Part shown: in pieces, positions 63,285 through 64,000 of the stretch
How the letters are laid out: the number at the start of each line of letters is the position of its first letter
Position numbering within the stretch: position 1 is the first letter of the stretch
NCBI RefSeq assembly: GCF_964355755.1
Contig: NC_092673.1
Span: 9,493,001 to 9,557,000 of the forward strand
Direction: 5' to 3'
DNA from: Antedon mediterranea
Taxonomy: Eukaryota; Echinodermata; Crinoidea; Comatulida; Antedonidae
DNA: 64,000 bases
Notes under the pieces: model-generated
Database searches by the model: none
Seen by the model: the letters and a program-made list of their open reading frames with translations, nothing else
Told to the model about the DNA's origin: nothing
Program-made: the position numbers and the translations under genes

Positions 63285-64000
63285 ACCAATAAAGGTCAAA
63301 ATCGTACGCAAATCACAAATGTAAATTGTGTATTAAGTTCAAATCAATGCAATAGTGTATGTGGAATACCCCAAGGCTCCATTCTAGGCCCACAATTGTT
63401 CCTTCTTTATATAAATGACCTACCTAAGCATGTTTTTAATGTAAAAATCAGTATGTATGCAGATGACACTGCTCATACTGCGTTGAAACACCGGTTCACG
63501 TCAGATCACCGAAGTTAAGCAACGTTGGGCCTGGTTGCGTTCTGGATGGGAGACCGTCTAGAAATCGCGGCGGGTGCTGTATATACTGGAGAGTGATGGT
63601 GTAATGGTAATATCGGACTAGCATGTGATAGGCATGGGTTCGAGGTTATCTGTACCATACTAATTGCATCCTTAGGCAAGATGCTTTACTCTCATTGCCT
63701 CGTCCTTCGGATGGGATGTAAAGCCGTTGGTCCCGTGTGCTTAACAGTGCACATTAAAGAACTTGGTACACTATTCGAAAAGAGTAGGGGATCGTCTCCC
63801 GGTGTGCTGATCTGGTAGGCGCTGCACTGCTGGCTGCCGTGGGTCCGTGGAGGGCCTAATCCGAATTACCTCAGTTTCCAGTTAAGCTTGAGGACAAATA
63901 TGAATACCTTTACCTTTACCTTCTATATTATACATCTCATGATATAGATGATGTCATCAACAAAATTAATATTGATTTAGGAAATATACAAAATTGGTTA
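63285..64000 (+). pseudogene. LINE reverse transcriptase split by a SINE, runs off the window
   Basis: The first part (63285-63482) reads [40 protein letters not shown] and the catalytic [11 protein letters not shown]. The second part (63923-64000) resumes LYYTSHDIDDVINKINIDLG then NIQNWL, the next conserved block. Joined across the SINE the frame is open, so the LINE was intact here before the SINE arrived. The N-terminal part is missing. The LINE is of CR1/Jockey-superfamily type. The remainder lies beyond 64000. Confidence 0.85.
63481..63922 (+). mobile_element. SINE with 5S rRNA head, tRNA-like segment and shared core
   Basis: 63481-63580 matches 5S rRNA (CACCGAAGTTAAGCAACGTT, TGGATGGGAGACCGTCT, GGGTGCTGTA), including its internal promoter region. 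A tRNA-like part follows with B box GGGTTCGAGGTT at 63636. Then comes the core (63716-63810: GTTGGTCCCGTGTGC ... GCACATTAAAGAAC ... ATTCGAAAAGAGTAGGGG), and a (CTTTAC)n tail. A 5S-tRNA-core order is that of AmnSINE/DeuSINE-type elements. It is inserted in the LINE reading frame. Confidence 0.85.

Noticed and set aside
63481-63580. 5S rRNA gene
   Set aside because: The match is partial and diverged, and is continuous with a tRNA-like part, core and tail. It is the head of a SINE.
60825-64000. N-terminal exons of GTF3C5
   Set aside because: I looked on the minus strand for the conserved N-terminal motifs and found none. They are presumably beyond the window.

Overview
The window is AT-rich genomic DNA from an animal, most likely a marine invertebrate deuterostome (echinoderm-like; this is an inference). 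It has spliced genes with short exons and long introns. Repeats include a Ty3/Gypsy LTR element, RTE-like and CR1/L2-like LINEs, a Penelope-like relic, Helitrons, a THAP fragment and SINEs with 5S rRNA or tRNA heads. A palindromic TAGGCCTA-type word is strikingly frequent. Nothing bacterial or viral in layout is present.

Two host genes run convergently. On the + strand a coiled-coil protein gene enters from the left and ends at 39438. Nine exons join in phase throughout (1-100 tentative; 1103-1282; 9914-10008; 10094-10168; 10905-11057; 37323-37442; 37578-37674; 37801-37949; 39243-39438). On the - strand the C-terminal ~358 codons of GTF3C5, a TFIIIC subunit, are carried by five exons (60824-60445, 58321-58114, 56006-55882, 51835-51619, 42760-42615), again with consistent phases. 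Its N-terminal exons lie beyond 64000.

Almost everything else is mobile DNA inside the introns. Intron 1283-9913 of the coiled-coil gene holds a broken THAP gene, a dead RTE-like LINE, a TTAA-flanked MITE and a tRNA-headed SINE. The 26-kb intron 11058-37322 is layered. A CR1/L2-like LINE is split by a 4-kb inverted-repeat element (13176-17325). It is followed by seven head-to-tail non-autonomous Helitrons (17942-27277). Next comes a second copy of the LINE 3' UTR split by a 9.2-kb composite insert (27429-36636). That insert contains a 35-36 bp satellite, itself interrupted by an apparently intact LTR retrotransposon with identical 166-bp LTRs.

Intron 42761-51618 of GTF3C5 holds a 6.4-kb foldback element (44836-51206). 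Its two arms are built from tandem repeats and enclose a fragment of a foreign gene. One arm was later hit by a Helitron and a SINE, and the other arm preserves the empty sites. Intron 51836-55881 carries a further TIR element (52696-55647). At the right edge a 5S-headed SINE sits inside a LINE reverse transcriptase.

The most promising novel material is the tandem Helitron array with its hairpin 'TTATCCGC' units, the foldback family with a self-complementary CCGGGCGCCCGG terminus and a captured gene fragment, and the three SINEs that share one central core behind different polymerase III heads.
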